The translations under genes were made by a program, and so were the position numbers. A model generated the notes under the pieces. It saw only the letters and a list, made by a program, of their open reading frames with translations. It searched no databases and was not told the origin of the DNA. 64,000 bases of DNA from Heloderma charlesbogerti (Eukaryota; Chordata; Lepidosauria; Squamata; Helodermatidae), in NCBI GenBank assembly GCA_026122225.1, contig JANEZZ010000734.1:620001-684000 (forward strand). Reading direction: 5' to 3'. This document shows positions 1 through 9,967 of this stretch, in pieces. Every line of letters begins with the position of its first letter. Positions within the stretch are counted from its first letter, which is position 1.

Positions 1-2
1 AT

Positions 3-45
3 CTCCCAGCATTCCCCAGCAGTGCTGGATGGGGAATGCTGGGAG
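3..45. repeat. Short perfect hairpin, MITE fragment
   Basis: Perfect 16-bp inverted arms at 3-18 and 30-45 around an 11-base loop. The arm (CCCAGCATTCCCCA) is the 'aatgctgggagttgtag' type seen in hAT-like MITEs at 14.75, 31.7 and 35.97 kb. The flank 36-95 also resembles 47235-47310 (gctgggagttgtagg ... attgcacc), so it belongs to a repeat present twice in the window. Confidence 0.6.
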
Positions 46-110
46 TTGTAGGACTACTTTCTCTCTAAACCTGCACAGGATTGCACCTTAAATAAATAAA
101 TATATAGAGG

Positions 111-1095
111 TTCCTTCAGACCTGTTGAGGAGCATCACTGTAATTACGTGGCCCATCCCATCCTTATACTTGGGTCATCTTGACCCAAGTTGCTAAAAAA
201 AAAAAAGTTTATTGAATGGTTTATAGCACCATTAACCTTATATTACTGAAAAGAGGTTTCAGTATGCAGCCCTGCCATGTACAGATTAAAGGAACATCTG
301 TTGTAAAATACTGATTATAATTAAATTAGCGGCCTTGACTTTGGCATCTGTGGGCTACAATCCAAAACAAATGGCCATTAACAATGCTGTTTTGGAAGTT
401 CTTTAGAGAGATGATTCTGCTTAGAGAGATACTTTTAAATATTCAAAATATGGTATATTAAAAGAATTATGGTAAAAAGGGACTTCCTGGAATAAAGGAC
501 TGATATGAAGAAAGTTGTTAATGCTGTAATTAGACAGTACAGCATTAACAAGCTCTTTCACATACATTTCACATACATTATTTTTGGAATTGTAATTATT
601 GTAACATGCATCTCTTCTATTATATGGTCTTTCAAATGCCTGGTTGAGTGAGAGAGAGATGGATCTGTAATCTTTAAGAAATCAGAGGGCGGAATCCAAG
701 TCGACATGAGCACTAATGTGAACAATGTTGATCTAGCACAAGGGGCCTCTGGTACTATGCCAATAGTATTAGCTGGCACAATGGGTTTTCTGGGGAATCC
801 CATCACGCCAGCTAATACTAGAGGGTCATGCTAGAGGGTCATGCTAGAGGCTTCTTCTGCTGGTGCAGAAGAAGTGGAGACTTGGATACTGCGAAGATTT
901 TCCTTTAAATTCATATCTTCATCTTTGGTTAGACTAACAATAATGCTATGAAAGCTACAGAGTAGAGCCTCCTTCTAACCGAAGCCTTCCTCTAGCATAG
1001 TTTTCACTGGAGTTTCTCGATGTAAAATGTATAATCCTCTTTGCCTCTTTGGTAAAACTCCTAAAATGCTAACAGATGAAGGGTGCCATTACCAT
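111..1095. other. Non-coding stretch, no gene seen
   Basis: AT-rich sequence with no coding pattern. It contains one hairpin with perfect 14-bp arms at 764-777 and 807-820 (TAGTATTAGCTGGC), then two adjacent copies of ctagagggtcatg at about 819-845. The hairpin may be a MITE relic. Confidence 0.5.
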
Positions 1096-1103
1096 CCTAC
1101 AGG

Positions 1104-1379
1104 TAGGGATGGATGGACGCTCCCCCCCATCTGGGTCTTCCGTGTGCCCGCCAAGCTTCTGCCCCTGCTCATGTGCCCCTGGACCCACTCACATGCCATG
1201 CTGAGCTTGCCGAGCCGCCCTCACCTACCCTGAGCCACCCTCGAGTGCCTGTCTTTCCAGTGGCCCATTTACACCTGTAATATTCGGTATATGGGGCCTT
1301 TATGGCACAATATTAGATTTTCAGACGTTCCTGAGGTGCCATATATATATATTCGTATGTATGTATGTATGTGTGTATG

Positions 1380-1410
<31 letters not shown>

Positions 1411-1424
1411 GTGTGTGTGTGTGT

Positions 1425-1466
<42 letters not shown>

Positions 1467-1616
1467 ACCATGGGAACAACAGGTCTCAAGGATGGCTCTG
1501 GGTAGTGCGGGGGCGGCACAAGAGGGGGCAGCAGTGCGGCAGGGGCAACCTGGAGTTGCAAGCATGGGGCAGTCTGTCGGACTGCCAGACTAAGCCTGGC
1601 ACCCACGCCATCCCTA
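1104..1616. mobile_element. Non-autonomous hAT-like element, TAGGGATG family
   Basis: Starts TAGGGATGGA and ends GCCATCCCTA. The flanks carry an 8-bp direct repeat, cctacagg (1096-1103) and cctacagc (1617-1624), with one mismatch. An 8-bp target duplication and YARNG-type ends fit hAT. The left arm (cccccatctgggt ... gcccctgg) resembles the element at 58509-58974. The core is a long TG/TA microsatellite instead of the AT-rich palindrome seen in that relative. No transposase is encoded. Confidence 0.7.
1354..1463. repeat. 110-bp alternating purine-pyrimidine microsatellite
   Basis: Unbroken mix of TATG, TG and TA units. Every base alternates purine and pyrimidine, so it could form Z-DNA or, in the TA part, a cruciform. 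ORFs read through it on both strands are tyrosine/cysteine/valine or threonine/histidine runs and are not genes. Confidence 0.9.
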
Positions 1617-1624
1617 CCTACAGC

Positions 1625-2455
1625 CGAGGGTCGCAGAATGTGGTGTAAGTGCCATTCTGCCGCCAGGAGGCCCACCGGTGGAACAGCACTGACACTGCCA
1701 GGAACAGCCCTCTTCGTGTATATCTGTTCTTCGGTGGGGGCTAAAAGGGCAGGTTATTGGGGCAGCAGAGGATCTGCATGACCCTAAGCCCCTTTGTTCC
1801 CAACATACCCATGAAAATGGTCCAAAACTATGTCAGACCTGGGGCTGGCATAGTAATTTCACTCCCACTGGAGTCAATGGGAGAAAAAAAAGCTTTAAAA
1901 CCTGTCACCCCCAATGCCACTGTGTGCCAGCAGGGATGAGCAAGTGGTGATAGTTCTGCCACAGAATTTCCCCCATCACTATAGGATTGCTCTGTCTGAT
2001 GGCTACTCCTCTGGATTGCTCTGACTGACAGCTACCTCTCCTTTAGGTCAGTAGATACTGTTACGGGGAACCTCCTGCCCATGGGCTGAATTCAACCCAT
2101 TTAGTCTATGCAGTTCAACCCATCCAGTCAGTCCCCCATCCAATTTGACCCACCTACTCCACAGGCCCCTCCCCAAACCCTGCCCCTTCCTTCATCAGGA
2201 AATGTGAGCAGGGCGAGAAGCCAGCTCCAGAATGAGCTGGTGTCTCGAGCAGTTCCTTGAAGCACCAGTTCATGGGCTCCGCACCCCCCTAGCCTTTTCT
2301 GAACTGGGAACAGCAAGGGGCCAGTGAAGCCAGCTCTGGAGTAAGCTGTGTTCCCAAAGAGCAAAAGGCAAAGCAGGAGCGACTCTGGCTTCTGCCTGAG
2401 CCACTGGCTTGAAGTCCTCAGACCAGCAGCTCAGTTGGGAGCCAGGTCGGGCCCT
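1625..2455. other. Non-coding stretch, no gene seen
   Basis: Moderately GC-rich DNA. Weak local repetition of 'caaccca(t/c)' phrases occurs near 2090-2150. The sequence shows no splice-flanked exon and no recognised repeat. Confidence 0.4.
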
Positions 2456-2460
2456 CTCCC

Positions 2461-3013
2461 TGTCAGGGTAGAAACTGAGCCAATAGAGCCCCAGAGCAGT
2501 TCTGATTCTGAGGAGGATCAGCAATCCGTGGGAGAGGAGCTCGCTCATCTCTCACAAGCACAGCAGCTGGCAGAGATTCCTCCTGCCAGCATTCCTGGGA
2601 TAGATAGTGACCCTGGCAGTGAGAGAGCGCTGGAGGGGGGCTTGCTGGATGCTCGGCACAGACGCAGGGAGTGATGATGGAGGGTGCCGAAAGGAGGCAT
2701 AGCGCTCATTTGGCGCGCAAACAATGGTCGCGTCCTGAGGACCCAAGGGAAAGAGGGAGGATCTCCCCATAGCCCATAAGGTCAGGGTCTTCCCGTGATT
2801 CTCCTTCAAATGGGGACCAACTGCCTTACCTGGAGCTTAGGCTACTCAGCTATCTTTCCCCAGTCCTGTTCCTTGCATTGGCGCTAGCGACTAGTATTCT
2901 GAAAGAATCATAAAGTAATAAAGGAATAAAGTCTTGGAAAGAATTCCTCGTCGTCTGTGTCCTGAGTTGGCTATTGGTGGGGACTGCAAGAGGCAGCTAG
3001 GGCGCTCCTGACA
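2461..3013 (+). mobile_element. Solo LTR of an LTR retroelement
   Basis: A 553-bp unit begins TGTCAGG and ends CCTGACA, a perfect 7-bp inverted terminal pair with TG...CA ends. It is flanked by a perfect 5-bp direct repeat ctccc (2456-2460 and 3014-3018). An AATAAA poly(A) signal lies at 2925-2930, about 80 bp from the 3' end. These are the marks of an LTR with its target duplication. No second LTR, primer-binding site or gag/pol lies beside it, so it is probably a solo LTR left by LTR-LTR recombination. Gypsy-like or ERV-like origin cannot be settled here. The open frame across 2348-2674 is acidic and serine-rich and is not a recognised protein. Confidence 0.75.
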
Positions 3014-3018
3014 CTCCC

Positions 3019-3855
3019 CCTCTTCAGCTGGCTGGTGTGGATCAGCTGAGGATAGGAGGGGGGCTGAATTTCATCCCCATCATGGTGCACTGGACTGATC
3101 TGCATCAAAACTGGAATTATTTATGTCATTTGGGGACCAAGTAGTGATTTGTAGGCACAAATGTGGGAACGAAAGGGGAGGAGATCTCAAAGGTGCAGAA
3201 ATACAGAAAACAATGTATTGCCCAATGCATTTTCAGTATTATAACCCTTCTTTAAGGGTGACTCTAAAAATAGGATTCATAACCCATTAGCAATTCAAAA
3301 TAAAAACTAATGTAAACATCTATTATTGGAATGAGCATGAATATTACCATATATGTGTGTGTGAATAATTTCATAACGCCACTAAAACTGAGAAAATAGT
3401 GCAAAAAGTTAGTGTGTGTGGATGTGTGTAGCTGGGATAGGGATTCTTTGAGATTTTTATTTACATCATGAACTCAGGCATAACTTTCATCTCTAATAAA
3501 GTGAAATCAAAACAGATTGTTTGTTTACAGTGTTTTAATTGGAACCAGGTTGAAAATGTATTCAGTTTTCAATTAATGCTGACAATGTACCGCCCCATTG
3601 CTTCAAGCCATTTTGAGCATCATTTTCTGAAGTGCATAATTAAAGTCTTGAAGATCTCCTGGAAAATAGATTTGTGCAACTGTCCCCCCCCCTGCAATCT
3701 CAGCCTTTTCCTTTCTGCCTGAATCACCCTGAATTTCCTTCTAACATGAAGTTAGAGGCAAATTTGGTGGGCGCTCCTCAGGCAACACATCTGTTGGAAT
3801 TTTGCGGGGAGTTAAAATAATTATCAAAAATCTTTAGTGCATGTTTACTTGTTAC
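3019..3855. other. Non-coding stretch, no gene seen
   Basis: AT-rich DNA with short tgtgtg runs at 3350-3430 and a C run near 3690. No recognised element and no coding pattern. Confidence 0.4.
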
Positions 3856-3859
3856 CATT

Positions 3860-4235
3860 TGTTTCCAGATACAAAGCCTATGGCTAAGGACATCAGAGGG
3901 CATGCCCCTGTTGGTTCCACATGGACCCATGGCCCAGCTGGAGTCCACCAGGAAAAGAGCCTTCAGTGTGGTGGCCCCCTTCCTGTTGAACTCCCAGACA
4001 GGTGCCAACATTGTGATGCTTTCAGCGACTCCTGTAGACACTGTTATTTCAAGGGGCCTTCGTTGAGTGAAGGTTTATTAAGGTTTATTAATATATGGTT
4101 TATTAAGTTCAGAATCTGTTTCTTTTAAAATGTTTTAATTGTTTTAATATGGTGTTTTATTCTTTTATCTTGTTGTTTACCACTCCAAAATCTTTGATGT
4201 GGAGTGGACCTGGTATATAAATATTGTAAAAAAAA
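3860..4235 (+). mobile_element. L2 LINE 3' end fragment
   Basis: A reading frame near 3945-4060 gives the RKRAFSVVAP motif, matching the conserved C-terminus of the L2-clade reverse-transcriptase protein in squamates (motif known from the family). It is followed by AT-rich 3' UTR and the 'gtggagtggacctggtatataaatattg' type ending with an A-rich tail. The copy is 5'-truncated, holds only the last part of ORF2 and cannot move by itself. Confidence 0.65.
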
Positions 4236-4310
4236 ATTAAAAAAATGGGTGGCAGAGGTTTAGCCCATTCACCTGATTCTTCTCCAATCAGCTTTTTAAA
4301 AGACAAACTA

Positions 4311-4390
4311 CAGCAGCTTTCCCCAACCTTGTGCTGCCCAGATATGTTGGACTATAACTGTAGTTTGACACATCTGGAGGTTATCAGCTT
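4311..4390. mobile_element. hAT-like MITE fragment
   Basis: The sequence cagctttccccaacc ... ttggactataact ... acatctggagg is the arm of the small hAT-like MITE family better preserved at 35964-36086. Only about 80 bp are recognisable. Confidence 0.5.
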
Positions 4391-4721
4391 GCGGAAGGCT
4401 GAATCACAGCATGCTCAGTTTCATAACAGATCATCTTTCCATGAAGCCCTGCTACTTAACTCAATAGAGTGGGTTGCTTAACCTCATTCTCAACTGCAAT
4501 GAAGCCTACATACATGTAATCACATTTTCTCACATTCATACTTTTTTTACATGTTTCTCTCCCTTTACTCCCCTTGATTTATTGCCTTCCTTGCTTTAAA
4601 AATTTAGAATGTCATCTCCTTGGGGCAAGGATTTGACTTTTTGCTTATGTTACTCTGTAAAGTTTCACATACGATGATAAAGAGGATGAGGAAACTGGAG
4701 GAAAAGATAATGACCGAACAA

Positions 4722-5597
4722 CCAATCATGGCTTATTTAAGCCATGGTGGGTTGCAGCATGTTCCAGCGGCCATTCTGAATATTGAAGCCATGACCACAG
4801 CTTATTGTGTCATCTGAACCCCATGGGGGTGGGTTGAGTGAGGGTTAAACAACCCTCACATAATCCTAAAGAAAAGGCCCTGGGTTCTGTGAGGGTTGTT
4901 TAACCTTTGCACAACCCATCCCCATTGACAAGTAGGGATGGACGAAAGTCCCTTACCTGGTCCCGCAGCTTTTTTCGGGGGGGGAGGCGCTCCGGTTCTC
5001 CCCCCGAAATTCTTGGCAGGTGGGGAGGCGCCCCATCCCTCCCCGCCGAAATTCTGGCCAGGGGGGAGTGCCCCATCTCCCCGGCCGCGAAAGAAAAAGT
5101 AAAGTGTAAAAAAAAAAAAAAGTGATAGGCTACGTAAAGATTTACGTAGCCTATCACGGCTAGATTTTCAAAGTCAGCCGTGATAGGCTACATAAATCTT
5201 TACATAGCCTATCACGGCTGACTGGAAAAAAAAAAGCGCGTACGCAAATGGCGGCGCCCGTGGGTGCCGCCATTTGCGTTCCTTATTTGGGCACGGGTAG
5301 TCTACATAAAGATTTACGTAGAGTACGGCGAAAATAAGGGCAACGTAAATAGCGTTCCTAATTAGGCAACGCAAATAGCGTTCCAAATAGCGTCCCATGG
5401 GCGCCGCCATTTGCGTTCCTTATTTGGGCACGGGTAGTCTACGTAAAGATTTATGTAGACTACGGCGAAAATAAGGGCAACGCTATTAGTCTACGTAAAT
5501 CTTTATGTAAATCCCCATTGACAAGGCACAAATTTTCAGGATGGCTGCTGCAGGCACCACAGCTCATTGTGGCTCAAATAAGCCATGCTGAGCCATG
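4722..5597. mobile_element. Palindromic DNA element split by another element
   Basis: Sequence at 4725-4790 (catggcttatttaagccatgg and what follows) is matched in reverse complement by 5530-5597 (ggctcaaataagccatg), so the two flanks of the element at 4933-5517 are arms of one older palindromic element. Inside the left part lies a second inverted pair: gggttgagtgagggtta (about 4832) against the reverse complement of the stretch ending at 4917. Ends and target duplication of the host element are not resolved. Confidence 0.55.
4933..5517. mobile_element. Foldback hAT-like element, copy A
   Basis: Begins TAGGGATGGACGAAAGTCCC and is flanked by ttgacaag (4925-4932 and 5518-5525), an 8-bp direct repeat. 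The identity extends leftward to a 15-bp repeat, atccccattgacaag. It holds two 36-bp hairpins (5122-5157 and 5180-5215), CAAATGGCGGC in inverted pairs, and TAGTCTAYGTAAA hairpins. A segment at about 5263-5345 is repeated at about 5400-5482, a 137-bp shift. The right G-rich arm is missing and the right end (AATCCCCA) is degraded, so this copy has been rearranged. Confidence 0.7.
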
Positions 5598-6832
5598 CCA
5601 GTTGTGCAAATCCAGTCATTCTCTTTCTGTTTTACCTTATTTTATTTACATTTGATAGCTAAAGGCGAGGTTACAATGACTGAAGAAAGCCGTATTCTTG
5701 GCATATAGTCCAGATAAATTCTCAAATTTGGGGTGTAATCCAGCAAAAGTCAGACACTTGAAATCAGTGCTTAGGCTGACCTCATTTTCTGAGACTGGTA
5801 GAGGGAAGGCTATGTCAAAAGATGTAACAGTCAGATGATCTATTCACAAGTATGAGAAATCAGAAGTGAGTTGTTGTTGAATACCCTTGTGTACTGGAGC
5901 TGCTTCCAGAGACAGAGGATGCTGAAAGTAGTTCTCCACTGCCACTTCTACCTCTGGATGAACCAGCAGAGACATAAGTAAGAAACTGAGGAAAAAGAAG
6001 AGAATTCACAGCTAGTAAAGGATCTTATCCTCTGCAGATCAGCTATCATGCAGCTGTTTCTCAAAGCCAATGTTTAGGGGAGGAAGTAAATTAGCCCTAC
6101 CAGATGTCATAATGTCAGCACATTAGAATACCCTTGGTCCCATGCTCATATGGTCAGTCATTCTGTTGGCATGTTGTTTCCGGAATGAGTGGAAACCACA
6201 TTGGATTGGATCCAGGCTTAGTCATGCTTAGAGCAGACCTATTCAAATCAATGGGGCTTAAGTTAATTGTGACTAACCTGTTCCATTTATGTCAGTGGGT
6301 CCACAAACAGTCTGGAGCAAAAGCCATTATCTCCATCTGGGGCTCTTTGTTTTGTGGGGGAGGATCTCTGCAACCTTTCATGAGTTTTCATGCTCATAAT
6401 CATAACACTCAGCAGGGTCTTTAACAACAGCATAAGGAGCCCTGGCTCTTTTCATAACTTTATCTTTAAAAGATACATCTCTGCTTCTAGATAATAATGC
6501 CCTGGAAAGCCTCTGATACATAAATTGAAGAGCAGAGGTTTAGACAGCAAGAGAGTTAAGCAGCACATCTGCCCTTCCATAATTTCTCCTGAAATGATGA
6601 GGTAAGGCTTCAAAGATCCTACCCTAGTCTATAAATTTCTAATTTGATGAAGCTATGATATACAGTAGAGAAACAGAGTGCCCAACTGAGCAAGGGAAGT
6701 TATACCTGCTGAGACACAAGTCCCCACGCCCCCACGCCAAATCCGAGAAGCATTTTGATGTACACTTTGACGGAAGGGTGCAAATGAACTAGAGCAAACA
6801 GTTACTTATTCTGAACACTGAGACATAACATT
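5598..6832. other. Non-coding stretch, no gene seen
   Basis: No coding pattern. A short piece at about 6238-6305 (aaatcaatggggcttaagtta ... gactaacc) resembles one arm of the hairpin element at 60762-60893. Confidence 0.4.
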
Positions 6833-7425
6833 TATCCATTTATTTAGAAGATTTATACACCACCTTTTAGGGTAATTCCTCCCACCCTGCTCCACCCTAA
6901 ACTACCATACAACAAAACCTAAAACCACAAAGCATAATAAAATCATTGTAAGAACAATGATTAAAACAATGATAAAATCAGGTAGCACCATGTACACAAG
7001 AGAATCCCCTCCAAAATCCTAACTCAATTATAGACCAAGGTAAACAGGTGAGTATGAACTTGAGCACACTCCGGGAGAGAGCGGAGGACAGGAAGGCCTG
7101 GCATGCTATGGTCCATGGGGTCATGAAGAGTTGGACACGACTTAACGACTGAACAACAAAAACAGGTGAGTCTTTAGGGTCAGCTTAAATCTGTATTGAT
7201 GGGGCCTGGTGAACATCAGTTGAAATGCCCAGGCCCATCCTAATCACTCTTTCATGCAGGCACACAAGTAGGACCTCCAATGCTGATCTTAGGGTGTGGG
7301 CAGATCAGATTTGTGAAGGCAGGCCTTCAAGTAATGTGGAGTTTTTTTATCACTTAGCTGAAAGGTCAATACAAGCATTTTAAATTTGGCTTGGATATGC
7401 AGTAGCAACCAGTGCAACTGGATAT
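6833..7425 (-). mobile_element. L2-type LINE 3' fragment interrupted by a Bov-B scrap
   Basis: The left edge has the L2-like tail (tttatttagaagatttatacaccacctttt). Reading the minus strand from about 7390 gives FKMLVLTFQL then HYLKACLHKSDLP, the L2 C-terminal 'FKVLVLTYKAL...YLKE' region in diverged form. A Bov-B 3' piece lies inside it at 7054-7159 with its own target duplication. This is a dead, 5'-truncated copy. Confidence 0.55.
7054..7159 (+). mobile_element. Bov-B (RTE) 3' end fragment
   Basis: Matches the last ~100 bp of the Bov-B at 54.3-58.2 kb (gaacttgagcacactccggg ... ggacacgact ... gaacaac). It is flanked by a perfect 12-bp direct repeat aaacaggtgagt (7042-7053 and 7160-7171), direct evidence of retroposition of a severely 5'-truncated copy. 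It codes for nothing. Confidence 0.9.
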
Positions 7426-7429
7426 AGAT

Positions 7430-7600
7430 ATAGATATAGATATATACAATTTATGTTCACATTTATATTCCACCTTTCCTATATCATGGAACTCAAGCTG
7501 GCTACATGGGATTTCTGGGTGGTCTCCCCTCCAAGCACTGACCAGACCTAAACATGCTTAGCTTCAGCAAGTTGGCCGTCTGGGGTTGCCCATGCTTAGA
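7430..7600 (-). mobile_element. 5S-rRNA-derived SINE with LINE-like tail
   Basis: In reverse complement the head reads GAAGCTAAGC ... CTGGTCAGTGCTTGGAGGGG AGACCACC, which follows the 3' half of 5S rRNA (GGAAGCTAAGCAGGGTCGGG, GTACTTGGATGGGAGACC). The tail on the left (tatattccacctttcctatatcatggaactcaagctggc) resembles nearby LINE 3' ends. A GATATA microsatellite (about 7417-7446) abuts the tail. A second copy is at 9968-10160. Confidence 0.7.
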
Positions 7601-7628
7601 TGTCATATGATCTTACTACCTAAGACCT

Positions 7629-7630
<2 letters not shown>

Positions 7631-7661
<31 letters not shown>
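7631..7661. repeat. (GT)n microsatellite
   Basis: About 15 uninterrupted GT units just beyond the 5S-derived SINE head. Confidence 0.95.
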
Positions 7662-7662
<1 letters not shown>

Positions 7663-7950
7663 CAGCTTATTCTCCACTAATGTAATCCTTACAACAACCC
7701 TGAAAGATAGGTTAGGATGGAAGCTTTACCCCAAGTCAAACCTGGGGTTGCTAATACTCTCAACAGGGAATTGCAGCCAGTAACAGCTCTCTCCTAAATG
7801 TGTAATATTTGTACGTTATTAGAATTTTTGAGAAGTTTGGATGCCAATGCAATGCTCTTCAGTGATGGAAACTAGCAGCAAGTTATCATGGATATTGGGC
7901 ATGGGGGGATAGATTCACTGACAGCCTAGAGGCCTTTGCAACTCATAGTG

Positions 7951-8330
7951 CAGGGATGGATACATTCATCAATTTTGGATTCTCTCAGTTTCTCATTTTT
8001 CCAATCTTAAGTTTGGTTCATCAAAAAAATTGAGAATTTTTTTTATAGGTTTGCATGAAATTTGTACACATTTTTGTGTACATTTCTCCTAGTACATGCA
8101 TTTTTGTATGCAGTTTTGCTGTCTACACATTTTTACAAGCTATTTTCCTAATAGAAAGCCTTTTAATGTTATTTTAACTAATATATGCATTTTGTGTGCA
8201 AGTTTCCCTAATATACACATTTTGTACAGAGTTTTTGATTGGAGAACTCTAATGCAAAATTCAGAATTGTGTGAATTTTGAAGGATAACTGAGTTTCAGT
8301 TCACATATTCATTTGAAAGTGCGAAACCTT
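7951..8330. mobile_element. Degraded hAT-like element, 'acacatttttg' family
   Basis: Starts cagggatgga, close to TAGGGATGGA, and holds repeated acacatttttg/gcatttttgt phrases like the elements at 14313-14737 and 44507-44845. It ends near a gtttcag ... gtgcgaaac stretch. No clear right end or target duplication, so it is truncated or diverged. Confidence 0.45.
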
Positions 8331-8331
8331 G

Positions 8332-8450
8332 TTTGTTTGTTTATTTGATTTATATACCACCTTTCTACCAAAATATGGCACTCAAGGTGGCTTACAAAAT
8401 CAATTTAAAATAGAGTAAAAGAATAAAAGACATTAAAGTACAATAAAACA
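8332..8450 (-). mobile_element. LINE/SINE 3' tail fragment
   Basis: The sequence tttgtttatttgatttatataccacctttct ... actcaaggtggcttacaaaat is the antisense 3' end shared by L2-type LINEs and by the 5S-derived SINEs here. The tail alone is present. Confidence 0.6.
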
Positions 8451-9060
8451 TAACAATTACAGATGCAAACTGAATTTTTTTCTCCCCCATCCCTACCTTT
8501 ATGCACTCTTATTCTGTCTTCTTTTTCCTTCCTGAACTTTGCAGGATTCTTTTTTTATTATTCATTTTGTATTGTGAAATTTCAATAATAAAATTATAAA
8601 AAGAAAGAAGAGGCGGAAAAGAGACATACATAATTTGTATATATCCACATCAATGAATACACATTAAATGAATATATATGAAAATACAACTTTCTAGCAA
8701 TTATACATAAGCTTTAATAAAAGTGGACCAGTTATCCAAATAAATATCCATTTGAAAGTGGCATCTATACACCACCCATTCAAATATTGAAAGCACAGCA
8801 AGGTCCTTAATTCATTTCATTATAGGAGGTGAGTGTTTATCCTTACTATGTTGTAGTATCTATAGCTGTCAAAAGGGTGTGGAAAATCCTTTTACCCTGA
8901 CCGTTCCTTAATTTCCAAGAAGCAGGTAGATCATTTAAAAGAGCATGTACATCAGTGAATATTAAAGACTGTTCCACTACAAAACACATTTATATAATAA
9001 TATAGATATTATTATACATCCACCCCCAAAGAGGCAACTACCAGACATTGCCAAAACATG
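8451..9060. other. Non-coding AT-rich stretch
   Basis: Strongly AT-rich, with A-rich runs near 8575-8625. No gene or defined repeat seen. Confidence 0.4.
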
Positions 9061-9300
9061 TTTAAGGGCACAATCCTACCAGGATAGTCGGCTGCTTCCA
9101 AACTCAGAGGTGGCCGACTGTCCAATGCACGGGGGGCAGAGCATGGAGGGGATCCTCTCCTCCAAGCTCCAGCTGCCCTGCATTTGTGGCACATAGGAAG
9201 CATCCTAATAGTGCTTCCACAGCCCCTCCCCTCCCCCTCATTGCCCCCTTTTCGCCCACTCCACACTGTGTTTATGAGCATGGAGATAGGGAAGAACCAC
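9061..9300. repeat. Interspersed repeat, copy 1
   Basis: gggcacaatcctaccaggatagtcggc ... tccaaactcagagg ... ccaatgca matches 28294-28420 (gggagcaatcctattcagataggcggc ... tccaaactcggagg ... ccaatgca). Both copies are GC-rich and partly self-complementary. Probably a DNA-element relic; family not recognised. Confidence 0.55.
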
Positions 9301-9967
9301 GCCATCTATGGGGTGGTGGGGAAGGGGGCAGGGAGTGCAGTTCCTGGGACCCCTGGCTCCGAGCTCGGTTCCCAGAAACCAAAAAATCCTATGGCCATCT
9401 AGTCACTGCCTACCGGCCATAGGACTGCTCTCTAAAAGAAGCAATGGCTGCACTGCACCACCAGCAATGAGCCAAATTAGACAAACCTTTATTAAGGACA
9501 TGTTGCAGTGTCCAATAGATAAGAAAGAAAGGTTTTTGCTGAATAAGATGCAGCCTAGGATCCATAGACATGACAGGTACAGATGCCAAAGCGGCAATCC
9601 ACTGATTAGGCAAAATGGGATAATCCAGTTTCCTATTCAATTCCTGCTTTTAATCCTGAATATTGTATTTATTCACCAATAACAAGTATTTCTAGGTATG
9701 GATTGTGGGACGCTTTGCCTGACCAGCCTCAACAAGCACTTCCAATAATGACAGAGACTCTGATGCTGTAAAAGCGGCAGGGCCAAACCTAGATATTAAC
9801 AAATGCTGCAATCGCAAGTTGCACTCTGGGCAATCGGCCTGCTTAATAAATGTATGACCTTATGGCTGTTGCCTATATGTTTTAAAGCAGCTTTTAAAAA
9901 GTGCCACATTACTCTTTGTTGCCGTTAACTGATGTAGGAGTTTCCGTAGATGCTTGCATTTGAGGTT
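9301..9967. other. Non-coding stretch, no gene seen
   Basis: The short overlapping open frames on both strands show no family resemblance. Nothing recognised. Confidence 0.35.

Noticed and set aside
1269..1675. Four overlapping frames on both strands
   Set aside because: Mostly translated TG/TA microsatellite.
5122..5215. CRISPR-like array of 36-bp palindromic repeats
   Set aside because: Only two per copy here, no regular unique spacers, and the repeats are parts of larger transposon palindromes in a vertebrate-type sequence.
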